64,000 nucleotides of DNA. Source: Opitutaceae bacterium (lineage in GTDB: Bacteria > Verrucomicrobiota > Verrucomicrobiia > Opitutales > Opitutaceae). The stretch is taken from positions 1 through 64,000 of the forward strand of contig JANQSC010000028.1 of NCBI GenBank assembly GCA_028284235.1, given 5' to 3'. The notes below the pieces were generated by a model. It made no database searches. It had not been told where the DNA came from and saw nothing but the letters and a program-made list of their open reading frames with translations. Position numbers and translations under genes: made by a program. Positions 26,580-34,276 of the stretch are shown in pieces (the stretch's first letter is position 1; the number at the start of each line of letters is the position of its first letter).

Positions 26580-27776
26580 ATGCTGATGATTAAGCGACTT
26601 GCTATGTATCTCCCTGTTTTTGCTTTCATTTTTATTTTTCAATTGATAGCTTTGGGAGACGAATTCGAATTTAGACACCATTTTGCCGATCCAAATTTGC
26701 CGGGAGACGCCTACGGTCAAACATCTCTTGTAGATATTGATAGAGATGGGGACTTGGATTTCGTCACGGGAAGAAGGGGTGGTGATATTTACTGGTATGA
26801 ATATAAGAGTGCGGATACTTGGGTAAGACATCTGTTGGGCGTAGAGTCTGCATCGGATGTAGGTGGAGCCTCATGCGATATTGATGGCGACGGGTGGGTC
26901 GATTTTGTTACCGGGGGTGTTTGGTATCGGAATCTTGGACGATCGAGAAATTTTATCTTTACACGGCACGTCTTCGACGAATCGCTTGAGGCTGTACACG
27001 ACCTAATTATCGCAGATGTAAATGGTGATGGTATAGATGATGTAGTGACCATGTCGGATCAAAATAGTTTAAGGTGGTATCGAGTTTCAGATGATCCGTT
27101 CAGTAGCTGGCATAAGACTGAAATAGGCGAATCGGTTCATGCGGGTATAACTTCCGGGGACATTGATGGTGATGGCGATTTGGATATAGTCAGGAGCAAT
27201 GCTTGGTTCGAGAATGGAGGAGCGGGTGAATCGTGGACCAAACATGTAATCTCTGCTCCTTGGGGTAGAGACATGATTGAGCATCAAAGAAACGCCACGA
27301 TGACGCAAGTTCTGGATGTCGATGGGAATGGGCGACTCGATATTCTTCTAGTAGAGTGTGAAAATAGAGGAGCTAGGATCGCATGGCTATCGGCTGGAAT
27401 CGATCCGCGAGACGAATGGCACGTTTATGAGCTGACTCCTGCGGGGGAGGTTTTGGGAGCACTGCATTCGCTGAAGGTCGCGGATTTTAACGATGACGAT
27501 TTGCTTGACTTTGTCACGGTGGAGATGGAGTGGGTGCGAGGGGCGAAGTCCCCGCGATGGTGGCTTTTTGTAAACCAAGGCGAAGGAGAATTTGTACCTG
27601 AGGTTATTTTGGATGCGAATCTTGGTGGGCATGAAACTGAGATTGGGGATGTAGATGGAGATGGAGACCTTGACCTTTGTTCAAAACTCTGGCGGCCGAT
27701 GGAGGACAATGGAAACGGAGGGGCAAACCATTTCAGTTTTCTTGAGAACTTGAAACGTCAAAAAGGAAATCGTTAA
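26580..27776 (+). CDS. Secreted FG-GAP/VCBS repeat protein
   Basis: The 398-residue protein has a signal peptide (hydrophobic core LPVFAFIFIFQLIALG) and at least seven calcium-binding DxDxDG-type loops, among them DIDRDGDLDFV, DIDGDGWVDFV, DVNGDGIDDVV, DIDGDGDLDIV, DVDGNGRLDIL and DVDGDGDLDLC. Together they form an integrin-like beta-propeller. Such proteins occur beside polysaccharide-degrading enzymes and may bind glycans at the cell surface; no enzyme motif is seen. It lies 77 bp after the TonB receptor and 2 bp before the sulfatase, so the three are likely co-transcribed. Confidence 0.88.
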   Translation: MLMIKRLAMYLPVFAFIFIFQLIALGDEFEFRHHFADPNLPGDAYGQTSLVDIDRDGDLDFVTGRRGGDIYWYEYKSADTWVRHLLGVESASDVGGASCDIDGDGWVDFVTGGVWYRNLGRSRNFIFTRHVFDESLEAVHDLIIADVNGDGIDDVVTMSDQNSLRWYRVSDDPFSSWHKTEIGESVHAGITSGDIDGDGDLDIVRSNAWFENGGAGESWTKHVISAPWGRDMIEHQRNATMTQVLDVDGNGRLDILLVECENRGARIAWLSAGIDPRDEWHVYELTPAGEVLGALHSLKVADFNDDDLLDFVTVEMEWVRGAKSPRWWLFVNQGEGEFVPEVILDANLGGHETEIGDVDGDGDLDLCSKLWRPMEDNGNGGANHFSFLENLKRQKGNR

Positions 27777-27778
27777 GA

Positions 27779-29218
27779 ATGACCTGGGTTTTTGAGGCTG
27801 AAGACTCTGTTGTGGCTAAAATTGGAATGTTCTGTTTAACAGTTGCCGTTGCTACTGCTGAAGTGACTGTAGTTGCAAAATCGGAGCAACGCCCAAATGT
27901 GATTTATGTTCTGGCGGATGACCTCGGCTACGGGGATTTGTCCTGCTATGGACAGAGAAAGATTGAAACTCCAAACATCGATCGACTTTCGGAAGAAGGA
28001 ATTCGGTTTGTAAACTACTACTCGGGCAGTACGGTTTGCAGCCCTTCACGTGCGGTGTTGATGACAGGTCAGCATACTGGTCGAGTCTATTTGCGAGGGA
28101 ATTTGAAAGGAGAGTTAGGAGCGGAGCTAGATCCGAAAATGCGAGTACTCCCGGAGTTGTTCAAAGAGGCAGGTTATGTGACAGGCGCATTTGGCAAATG
28201 GGGGTTAGGTCAAACGAACACGGATGATGCGCAGAATCCGCTAGTCCATGGTTTCGATCAGTTTTTTGGTTGGAAGAGCCAAACACTTGCCCACACTTAT
28301 TATCCATCTACTCTTGTAGAGAATGGAAAGGAGATTGAGCTTGAGGAGGGCACTTATGCTCATGATCTAGTGATGGAGAAGGCGTTCGCCTTTATCGCAG
28401 AAAGTGCTCGATCAGATAGACCATTCTTTTGCTATATCCCAACTGCAGTGCCCCACGCAGCGATGCATGCTCCAGCGGAGTTGCACGAGAAATGGAGATC
28501 GCGTTTTCCTCAGTTTGAAGAATTGATAGGGGAATACGACGCTCTTGACGAATATTGTCCTGACGTTCAAAACCCGATTGCTGCTTATGCGGCAATGATC
28601 GAGAATCTGGACAATCAGATTGGGAAGATCTTGGATCTTTTGAATTCGTTAAGTTTGGATGAGAAAACTCTAATCGTCTTCACTAGCGACAATGGGCCGC
28701 ATAGAGAAGGTGGGCATGATCCAATATTCTGGAACTCGAATGGCGAGCTCCGCGGATTCAAGCGGGACCTGTATGAAGGGGGCATTCGCAGCCCAATGTT
28801 GGCCCGATGGCCGGGCGTGATTTCAGCGGGATCCGAAACAACTCATATTAGCGCATCCTGGGACGTGTTGCTGACGATGGCTGAGCTACTTGGATTGAAG
28901 GTTCCAGAGCAGTCCAATGGAGTATCGTTTATGCCCACTCTGGAAGGTAAGGCTGGCGAGCAAAAGCTGCATTCGTACTTGTATTGGGAATTTTGTATTG
29001 GCCCCGCGCAGGAACTGGTGTCGCAAGCTGTCCGTGTCGGAGAGTGGAAAGCCGTGGTTGAAAAGGGAAAATCGCTGGAACTCTATAATTTGAGAGAAGA
29101 TCCCGGGGAAACGATGGATCAATCGGAGCGTCATCCAGAGATCGTGACTCGGATTGAGGCGATGATGAGCGATGCGAGAATTCCGTTGACGGCCGAGTCG
29201 CGCAAACGGGAATTGTAG
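27779..29218 (+). CDS. Type I (formylglycine-dependent) sulfatase
   Basis: The 479-residue protein is an alkaline-phosphatase-fold sulfatase. The modification motif C87-S-P-S-R91 (VCSPSRAVLMTGQHTGR) gives the active-site formylglycine. Metal ligands include Asp47-Asp48 (VLADDLGYGD) and Asp-Asn in FTSDNGPH, and GKWGLG keeps the catalytic lysine segment. It should remove sulfate esters from a glycan. Secretion is likely: an internal ATG at 27827 begins a short signal-like stretch (MFCLTVAVATAEV). It needs a formylglycine-generating enzyme, and one is encoded at 49487-50461. Confidence 0.9.
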   Translation: MTWVFEAEDSVVAKIGMFCLTVAVATAEVTVVAKSEQRPNVIYVLADDLGYGDLSCYGQRKIETPNIDRLSEEGIRFVNYYSGSTVCSPSRAVLMTGQHTGRVYLRGNLKGELGAELDPKMRVLPELFKEAGYVTGAFGKWGLGQTNTDDAQNPLVHGFDQFFGWKSQTLAHTYYPSTLVENGKEIELEEGTYAHDLVMEKAFAFIAESARSDRPFFCYIPTAVPHAAMHAPAELHEKWRSRFPQFEELIGEYDALDEYCPDVQNPIAAYAAMIENLDNQIGKILDLLNSLSLDEKTLIVFTSDNGPHREGGHDPIFWNSNGELRGFKRDLYEGGIRSPMLARWPGVISAGSETTHISASWDVLLTMAELLGLKVPEQSNGVSFMPTLEGKAGEQKLHSYLYWEFCIGPAQELVSQAVRVGEWKAVVEKGKSLELYNLREDPGETMDQSERHPEIVTRIEAMMSDARIPLTAESRKREL

Positions 29219-29538
29219 TGAATGCTGATGCGGCAATTTGAGGCCTGATAAATGGTACGAAGATGTCTCAAGCCCGAAATAGTTATCAACGAGTTATTCT
29301 CCATATTGAATCTAGTTTTCGCAAGTGAGGCCGCTTTTGGAAATAGTGCCAATAAACATACTTGATGCGTGTTGCTCGTTGATTTCTTCGCTATGTTTTA
29401 TCGTTTCTTTTCGCCGTGGAAAGCTGCGTGTTTCTTTGGAGGCCTCTTCGTGGCTGAGAGGTTTTGGCTCAGCTTTGTAAGCATAGACTACAATGGTCAG
29501 AAGAATTGTCATGCGTCTGGTCCGCGACCTGCTAGCGA
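29219..29538. other. Non-coding region after the sulfatase
   Basis: About 320 bp with only short frames on both strands. Hypothetical frames here have no start signal or family likeness and are not accepted as genes. Confidence 0.3.
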
Positions 29539-29551
29539 TTTAACTGTCAAG
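29539..29551 (+). promoter_or_regulatory. Operator-like motif copy 5 (before gluconokinase)
   Basis: TTTAACTGTCAAG, the shared 12-base left portion of the motif, 270 bp before the kinase start. The right-hand TTGAA extension seen in copies 1 and 2 is lost. The rest of the leader to 29820 is very AT-rich and holds no gene. Confidence 0.45.
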
Positions 29552-29820
29552 CGATCATTGATTTGGCTTTTAAAAATGAATCTGGTTGGGTCTATCGCTG
29601 CGAGCGGAAAGTAGCGAATCTGCATTTGTTTGTTAATAACTAGTTCATATGTTTAGAGTTGCTAATTCCGATTTTTAAAAAACATATTGTGTAATAATAA
29701 ATGATTTATTATATATTTTAAATATAATTAAACTCGATAAATTAAAATTTATTATTTCTCGTTAAGGCGAAGTGTATTCATTGATTTTCAATGCCATGTT
29801 TTTTTAAAAATAATCGTGAT

Positions 29821-30306
29821 ATGATATATGTTTTTATGGGAGTATGTGGTTGTGGAAAAACTACGATAGGTATGGAATTCGCTCGCAGGATGGGGATTCA
29901 GTTTTTTGACGCTGATGATTTTTATCCAAACGAGAACATTGTTAAAATGAGCAAGGGGTATCCTCTTACTGATGAAGATCGCGTGGGCTGGCTAAAAACA
30001 CTAGGCGAGAGTATAGGTAAGTGGAGTTTGGACGGTAGCGTAGTATTAGCGTGTTCGGCATTGAAAAGGTCTCATCGAGAAACCCTTGAATTGAAAGGCA
30101 GGAACAAAGTAGTTTACGTATTCCTTGATGGAGCAACTGAGCTGCTGAAACAGCGAATCTCCAATCGAGTAGATCATTTTATGAAAGAAGAAATGCTATC
30201 AGGTCAACTAGATGAGCTTGAACGACCAGAAAATGCATTGAGAGTAGAGATAGATCGACCGGTGGCGGATGTTGTGTCTTTTATAGTGAAAGAACTCTAT
30301 CGTTAG
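29821..30306 (+). CDS. Gluconokinase-like sugar acid kinase
   Basis: The 161-residue protein matches GntK-type gluconokinases in length. It has a P-loop GVCGCGKTT (residues 7-15), the substrate segment FDADDFYPNENIVKMSKGYPL followed by TDEDRVGWL, a SALKRSHR loop and the FMKEEMLSGQLDELERP lid region. It would phosphorylate gluconate or a related aldonate to the 6-phosphate. This gives the island a final activation step after dehydrogenase and lactonase. The ATG at 29821 (MIYVFMGVCG) is the family-like start; the frame is open upstream to 29791. Confidence 0.88.
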   Translation: MIYVFMGVCGCGKTTIGMEFARRMGIQFFDADDFYPNENIVKMSKGYPLTDEDRVGWLKTLGESIGKWSLDGSVVLACSALKRSHRETLELKGRNKVVYVFLDGATELLKQRISNRVDHFMKEEMLSGQLDELERPENALRVEIDRPVADVVSFIVKELYR

Positions 30307-31277
30307 AGAGATTTAGATCTTACGGATCTCCCATGGAACAATAGAAGGAACTCCATTGGATAGGCAATTCACGATGAAGCGCATTTTTCAAAGACCAGGC
30401 TGAGTTGTTCGCCTTCATCTGAACCATTCGCGCGCGTAGGGCTGTTCACCTGTGTAAGTTGGGAGGAACCTCGGTAGGCTGGCACATTTTTGCTGAATCG
30501 GTTCTCGACGAACGAGAAAAGTCGACTGTCGATTGAGAGGACGCGATGTTCAACCGAGCGGATGATCCGCGTCTCGCTCGAGACCGCATGGGCTTGTGTA
30601 TGGAAGAAATCTCCCGCGGGTGCAGCATCAGCCTCCTTGCTTTTACTGCTAGAGGAGTAGGGGCGCGGGCATCAAGTAGACCCGGCCGTGTTCGCGCCTT
30701 GGCAAAAGCCCCTCTATGTGGGGTCTCGGCGAATTTCCGCTCGGCGCTGCCCTGTTCCGGGATCCCAGTCTACCGTCGGCTTGGGGTGAACGGTTGGGGT
30801 CTTCGCTTACGGGTTCGAGCCTGTGCCAAAGGGCAAGCTTCTGTGGGAGACAGAGATCGCCCGTGCTTGGCGGGAGTATCCGACACTCGATAGGCGGCCG
30901 CGGAGTTGCGTTCTCTGGGCTTCGGGGCCACCAAGTCCAGCGCGACCGCTTTGAGGAAGGGCTGTGCAGTTCTGGAGGCGGCAGGATCTGTCAGAGCTTC
31001 CCCTAGGAAGGGGGCCGGGCATCAGACTTTGTTTTGTCTGGATTCGAAATAGCGCTTGCGATCGTTTGCTCTCAAGTGATCGAGTTTGCAGATGAAGTGA
31101 TTGAGTTGGCGATTACTAGAAGCAGAACGTTAGGAACATCTTACTAGGAGACCAGGGGTGGAGCTTTCAACTGCTTATTTGCCGTTCGGGTTCGAGGGTC
31201 GTGAGGATGTGGCGCAACTCATTGATAGAATTATTAAATTGTTCTTATTCAGGTATTTGTGATGAATTCGAATAATA
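30307..31277. other. Right end of the island: non-coding, with a GC-rich block and a gene remnant
   Basis: No full gene is supported. From about 30450 to 31020 the sequence is strikingly GC-rich compared with the AT-rich island, with frames open on both strands but of poor protein character; short inverted repeats such as CCCC-TCTATGT-GGGG near 30711 suggest RNA structure or a repeat unit. At 31134-31262 a start-less frame encodes 42 residues that look protein-like (PGVELSTAYLPFGFEGREDV) and end in TGA. It may be the decayed tail of a gene lost from the island. Confidence 0.35.
31134..31262 (+). pseudogene. Possible C-terminal gene remnant next to the right attachment repeat
   Basis: A 42-codon frame with no start codon in a useful place (a TAG stops the frame just before it) ends at 31262, 15 bp before the attachment repeat. 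The residues VELSTAYLPFGFEGREDVA then QLIDRIIKLF have normal protein composition. An upstream frame over about 31060-31145 (CSQVIEFADEVIELAITRSR) could be a frameshifted neighbour. The family was not recognised, and no recombinase motif is present. Confidence 0.25.
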
Positions 31278-31298
31278 GTTCGAGTCCCAGTCGACCCA
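31278..31298 (+). repeat. attR-like repeat of the tRNA-Lys 3' end
   Basis: Exact 21-bp copy of 8863-8883 (T arm plus 3' acceptor strand and discriminator A), without the CCA that follows the left copy. It marks the right end of the island. Confidence 0.85.
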
Positions 31299-31309
31299 AT
31301 ACTTCGTTG

Positions 31310-31331
31310 AAACCGTTGCTGGGCGGTTTTT
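31310..31331 (+). terminator. Diverged second copy of the tRNA-Lys terminator
   Basis: AAACCGTT at 31310-31317 pairs with GGCGGTTT at 31322-31329 (two G-U pairs), followed by T residues. Position and loop length relative to the attachment repeat match the terminator at 8895-8918, so similarity between the two ends continues about 30 bp past the 21-bp exact repeat. Confidence 0.6.
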
Positions 31332-31567
31332 GGTGTTTACAGGGGTGGTTTGCTCGCCAATGGCTACAAATGTAGGAACAAACAGGGAAATTGGCGATTT
31401 TTAGCAACCAAACTCATTTGGGGGGCGTACTAATTAGCGTAATAAATGAATGCGAACACGAAAGCGAGCGTCTAAGGAGGCGTCTCTAGTTTGGGTCTGG
31501 TTTTCCGGAGGAAACTCGGCGAAAACGGAGGAGCTCGGTTTGGAATTGGATTGCGAGGGATATTTTG

Positions 31568-31592
31568 GGAACTTTAATTAAACAGAAACGTC
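31568..31592 (+). promoter_or_regulatory. Possible ECF-type promoter before the sigma factor gene
   Basis: GGAAC at 31568-31572 and CGTC at 31589-31592 are separated by 16 bp, the spacing and boxes of many ECF sigma promoters. It ends 17 bp before the ATG at 31610, which would allow autoregulation with a very short leader. Confidence 0.35.
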
Positions 31593-31609
31593 AGAAAGGC
31601 CACATTGCT

Positions 31610-32212
31610 ATGTCAACGAAAGCTCAAGAAGTAGCCCTGGATAAAGCGCTAGTCGCTCGGTTTAAGGCGGGCGACGAAGCCGCCTTTGAGGAAATGGTCA
31701 GCCGCTACTGGGATCGCATCTACGCGATGGTGCTTCAGTTGCTGCGGAATTCGCAAGACGCGGAGGAGGTGACGCAGGACGCCTTTATTCGGGCTCACCG
31801 CGGGCTCGAGAATTTTCGAGGCGACTCGAGCTTTTCGACTTGGCTTTATCAGATCGCCACGAATCTGGCTCGCAACCGGTATTGGTACTGGTGGCGTCGC
31901 AAGCGGGACAAGTCGATCTCGTTCGACCAAACGGTTGGAGGCGACTCCGATACGACTTTGGCCGAGATCTTCCAGGCTGATGTCGCGACGCCTCAGGACG
32001 TAGCGGTCACTAATGAATTTCAAGAACGGGTTTCCGCCGCGATGGAGACTTTGAACGACAAGCACCGCGAAGTGCTCGTGTTGAGAAACGTGAAGAGCCT
32101 TTCTTACGACGAGATCGCGGTTGAGTTGGGGATCAGCATCGGGACGGTCAAAAGCCGTATCGCCCGCGCTCGCGAGAGTCTTCGAGACCGTCTCGGCAAT
32201 GAACTTTTATGA
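31610..32212 (+). CDS. ECF-type RNA polymerase sigma factor
   Basis: The 200-residue protein has sigma region 2 (FEEMVSRYWDRIYAMVLQLL, DAEEVTQDAFIRAHRGL, FRGDSSFSTWLYQIATNLARN) and region 4 (LNDKHREVLVLRNVKSLSYDEIA then LGISIGTVKSRIARARESL) and no region 3, as in ECF sigma factors. The ATG at 31610 follows AGAAAGG; the frame is open back to 31565 but without family likeness. The next gene overlaps by 4 nt and looks like its anti-sigma factor. It is the first core gene right of the island. Confidence 0.9.
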   Translation: MSTKAQEVALDKALVARFKAGDEAAFEEMVSRYWDRIYAMVLQLLRNSQDAEEVTQDAFIRAHRGLENFRGDSSFSTWLYQIATNLARNRYWYWWRRKRDKSISFDQTVGGDSDTTLAEIFQADVATPQDVAVTNEFQERVSAAMETLNDKHREVLVLRNVKSLSYDEIAVELGISIGTVKSRIARARESLRDRLGNELL

Positions 32213-32910
32213 ATAGTCAGCGTTTCACTGAATTACTGAATCTCTATTTGGATGACGAGATTTCGCCGCAAGATCTTGGGGATCTTATGGCGGAAACGCG
32301 TCGCTGCGAAGATCGTCAGAGACTGTTTGTAGATTATTGCCGGATACACAAAGCGTGTGTGTTGCTCGGCGACCCGTCCGACCGGAAAGGCCGAAATCGT
32401 TCGTTAAGGCAGGTGGTGTATGCGCTGGGAGGATTGGCCGCTGCGTTTGCCTTGCTCGGAATGGCGGGCCGAAACTTGGTTCCGCTTTTCAATGACGCGG
32501 GACCGCAACCCGTGGCGATTCAAAACAACGCGGAGTCTGGCAATACGGTGTTCTTCCCGGAAATGGCTTCCGCGGAAGTAGCGACTCCTCGGTTTATGAG
32601 GACCGGCGCTCCGTATCAGATCGACTATGTCGGGCTTGCGGCGCGGCCGGTTTCCAGTCGCGACCGCCTTGCGGAATGGAACGATCGAGTGATTCTTGAT
32701 CGCGAGCGAAGCGACTTCGGGCTGAAACTTGATGGCTTGTTCGCGGAAGACTTGCTCGAGTTCGGGGCCTTGCCGCTCCAGGACGATCCGTTCAACGCGA
32801 TCGACGGCGCGACTTCGGCATTCGGAGGCGATACGTTAAAAGCCGCGTTTTCGCCGGCGAGTTCGATTGGCGTGGTCTCTAGCCAGGATAGCCGCAGCAA
32901 CTTGAAGTAA
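32209..32910 (+). CDS. Probable membrane anti-sigma factor
   Basis: The 233-residue protein begins with LLNLYLDDEIS, and a following helical segment contains CEDRQRLFVDYCRIHKAC, a layout like the N-terminal sigma-binding domain of anti-sigma factors, although the classic HxxxCxxC zinc motif is not intact. A single hydrophobic segment at about residues 66-84 (VVYALGGLAAAFALLGMAG) is a membrane helix, and the remaining 145 residues would face the periplasm. The start codon overlaps the sigma factor stop by 4 nt (ATGA), typical of sigma/anti-sigma coupling. Confidence 0.7.
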   Translation: MNSQRFTELLNLYLDDEISPQDLGDLMAETRRCEDRQRLFVDYCRIHKACVLLGDPSDRKGRNRSLRQVVYALGGLAAAFALLGMAGRNLVPLFNDAGPQPVAIQNNAESGNTVFFPEMASAEVATPRFMRTGAPYQIDYVGLAARPVSSRDRLAEWNDRVILDRERSDFGLKLDGLFAEDLLEFGALPLQDDPFNAIDGATSAFGGDTLKAAFSPASSIGVVSSQDSRSNLK

Positions 32911-32934
32911 CGCGACTCGCCGCTGCTTGGGCGA

Positions 32935-33540
32935 TCAGCCGAGAGCGGATTTTATTAGCGCTTCCGTGCTGGTGTTGGGGCCGAGCGCGTCCATCGCTTT
33001 GGCAATGGCTTTCTGGGCGTCAGACTGTTTGTATCCGAGCGCCTGCAGGGCCAGGACGGCGTCCTCCGTTTTGTTGGCGTCCGCGGAACTGGGAAGATCC
33101 GATTCGCGGGGTTGAGGAGAAACGGCGAAAAGAAAACCCGCGAGCTTGTCCTTAAGTTCGATTATGATCCGCTCTGCAGTTTTTTTCCCGATTCCGGGGG
33201 TCTTGGCGAGGAGGGGAGCGTTCTCGGCGGAAATGGCGGCGATCAGATCCGCGAGCGGCAGTTTGCTCATCAGGCTGATCGCGACTTTCGGTCCGACTCC
33301 GGACACTTTTTCCACAACCAGGGCGAAAAAGTCGCGCTCGTCCTCGGTCCAAAAGCCGTACAAGGCTTGGGAATCTTCCCGGTAGACTGCGTGCGTGTGC
33401 AGGCTCACGGGCTCGCCGTTCTTTGGCAATTTTTCAGCGGTTGTGACAGGAACGTTGACGGCGTAGCCGAGACCGCCGGCCGAAATCGTGGCGGAGATCG
33501 GACTTGCTTTGAGCAAAGTGCCTTCGATCAGTACGATCAT
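32935..33540 (-). CDS. ruvA: Holliday junction branch migration protein RuvA
   Basis: The 201-residue protein has the three RuvA domains: the N-terminal OB fold (MIVLIEGTLLKASP, HTHAVYREDSQALYGF), paired helix-hairpin-helix motifs (VSGVGPKVAISLMS and TPGIGKKTAERIIIELKDKL) and a C-terminal UBA-like domain (DAVLALQALGYKQSDAQKAI). It binds Holliday junctions and recruits RuvB. It starts 2 bp after the dapB stop, in an operon read dapA-dapB-ruvA. Confidence 0.95.
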   Translation of the reverse strand: MIVLIEGTLLKASPISATISAGGLGYAVNVPVTTAEKLPKNGEPVSLHTHAVYREDSQALYGFWTEDERDFFALVVEKVSGVGPKVAISLMSKLPLADLIAAISAENAPLLAKTPGIGKKTAERIIIELKDKLAGFLFAVSPQPRESDLPSSADANKTEDAVLALQALGYKQSDAQKAIAKAMDALGPNTSTEALIKSALG

Positions 33541-33542
33541 CG

Positions 33543-34274
33543 CTACTTGAGTCCGAGCACGTCGCGGATCGAGTAGACGCCGGGCGATTTGCCGACCACC
33601 CACTCGGCAGCGCGCACGGCCCCGCGGGCGAAGATTTCTCGACTGGACGCTTTGTGGGTGAGTTCGACGCGCTCGCCCGCGTCGGCGAAGAGCACGGTGT
33701 GGTCGCCCACAACGTCCCCTCCTCGAAGCGAATGCATGCCGACCTCGCGCTCGCCACGTTCGCCTGGGACGCCTTCGCGTCCGTGCTGCAAGTCGTCGTA
33801 GCTGAGATTGCGCGGCCCGAGAACGGACTCTGCCAGCATCAAGGCCGTTCCGCTGGGCGCGTCCTTCTTCATGCGGTGATGCATCTCCAGAATTTCCGCG
33901 TTGTAGGAGAGTGGCAAAATGTCGGCGGCTTTTTCGGTGAGGTAGCAAAGCAGGTTGACGCCAATCGAAAAGTTGCCCGCCCAAACCGTGGGGACCTTCG
34001 CGGCGATCGCGAGCAGTTCCGCCCGCTCTTCCTGGGTGTGGCCGGTTGTGCCGCAGATGATCGGCTTGCCCAGAGCGACCGCGGATTCGAATACGCCGCG
34101 AGTCGCGGTGTGGAAAGAAAAGTCGATGACGACGTCGGAATCGGCGAGGGCAGCGTTGAGATCGTCGCCAAGGTCGACTTTGCCGGTGATGGCGTGGCCG
34201 GATGTCGTAGCGGTCTCGGCGATCACGGCCCCCATACGACCTTTGAATCCGTTGATGCAAATGTTGATGCTCAT
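33543..34274 (-). CDS. dapB: 4-hydroxy-tetrahydrodipicolinate reductase
   Basis: The 243-residue protein carries the nucleotide-binding start ICINGFKGRMG, the GTTGHT segment and the catalytic EMHHRMKKDAPSGTAL motif of DapB. It reduces hydroxy-tetrahydrodipicolinate with NAD(P)H in lysine and diaminopimelate synthesis. The ATG at 34274 is the family-like start; upstream in-frame sequence belongs to the dapA end. It lies between dapA (2 bp upstream) and ruvA (2 bp downstream). Confidence 0.95.
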   Translation of the reverse strand: MSINICINGFKGRMGAVIAETATTSGHAITGKVDLGDDLNAALADSDVVIDFSFHTATRGVFESAVALGKPIICGTTGHTQEERAELLAIAAKVPTVWAGNFSIGVNLLCYLTEKAADILPLSYNAEILEMHHRMKKDAPSGTALMLAESVLGPRNLSYDDLQHGREGVPGERGEREVGMHSLRGGDVVGDHTVLFADAGERVELTHKASSREIFARGAVRAAEWVVGKSPGVYSIRDVLGLK

Positions 34275-34276
34275 GA

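Larger units (their letters stand above)
8863..31298. mobile_element. tRNA-Lys genomic island carrying a carbohydrate-utilisation cluster
   Basis: The segment is bounded by exact 21-bp repeats of the tRNA-Lys 3' end (8863-8883 and 31278-31298). Between them the base composition drops visibly and codons become AT-rich, returning to core style at the ECF sigma gene at 31.6 kb. The cargo is one functional group: LacI regulator, symporter, two Gfo/Idh dehydrogenases, isomerase, lactonase, hydrolase, gluconokinase, TonB receptor, sulfatase and secreted proteins. No integrase, transposase or conjugation gene was found inside, so it is either an immobilised island or one moved by an integrase encoded elsewhere. 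Confidence 0.75.

Noticed and set aside
29369-29614. 81-codon frame before gluconokinase
   Set aside because: It spans operator copy 5 and has no recognisable domain; likely chance.
30546-30893. 115-codon frame in the GC-rich block
   Set aside because: Residue make-up is Arg/Gly/Ser/Cys-rich like random GC-rich DNA, frames are open on both strands, and there is no family likeness.
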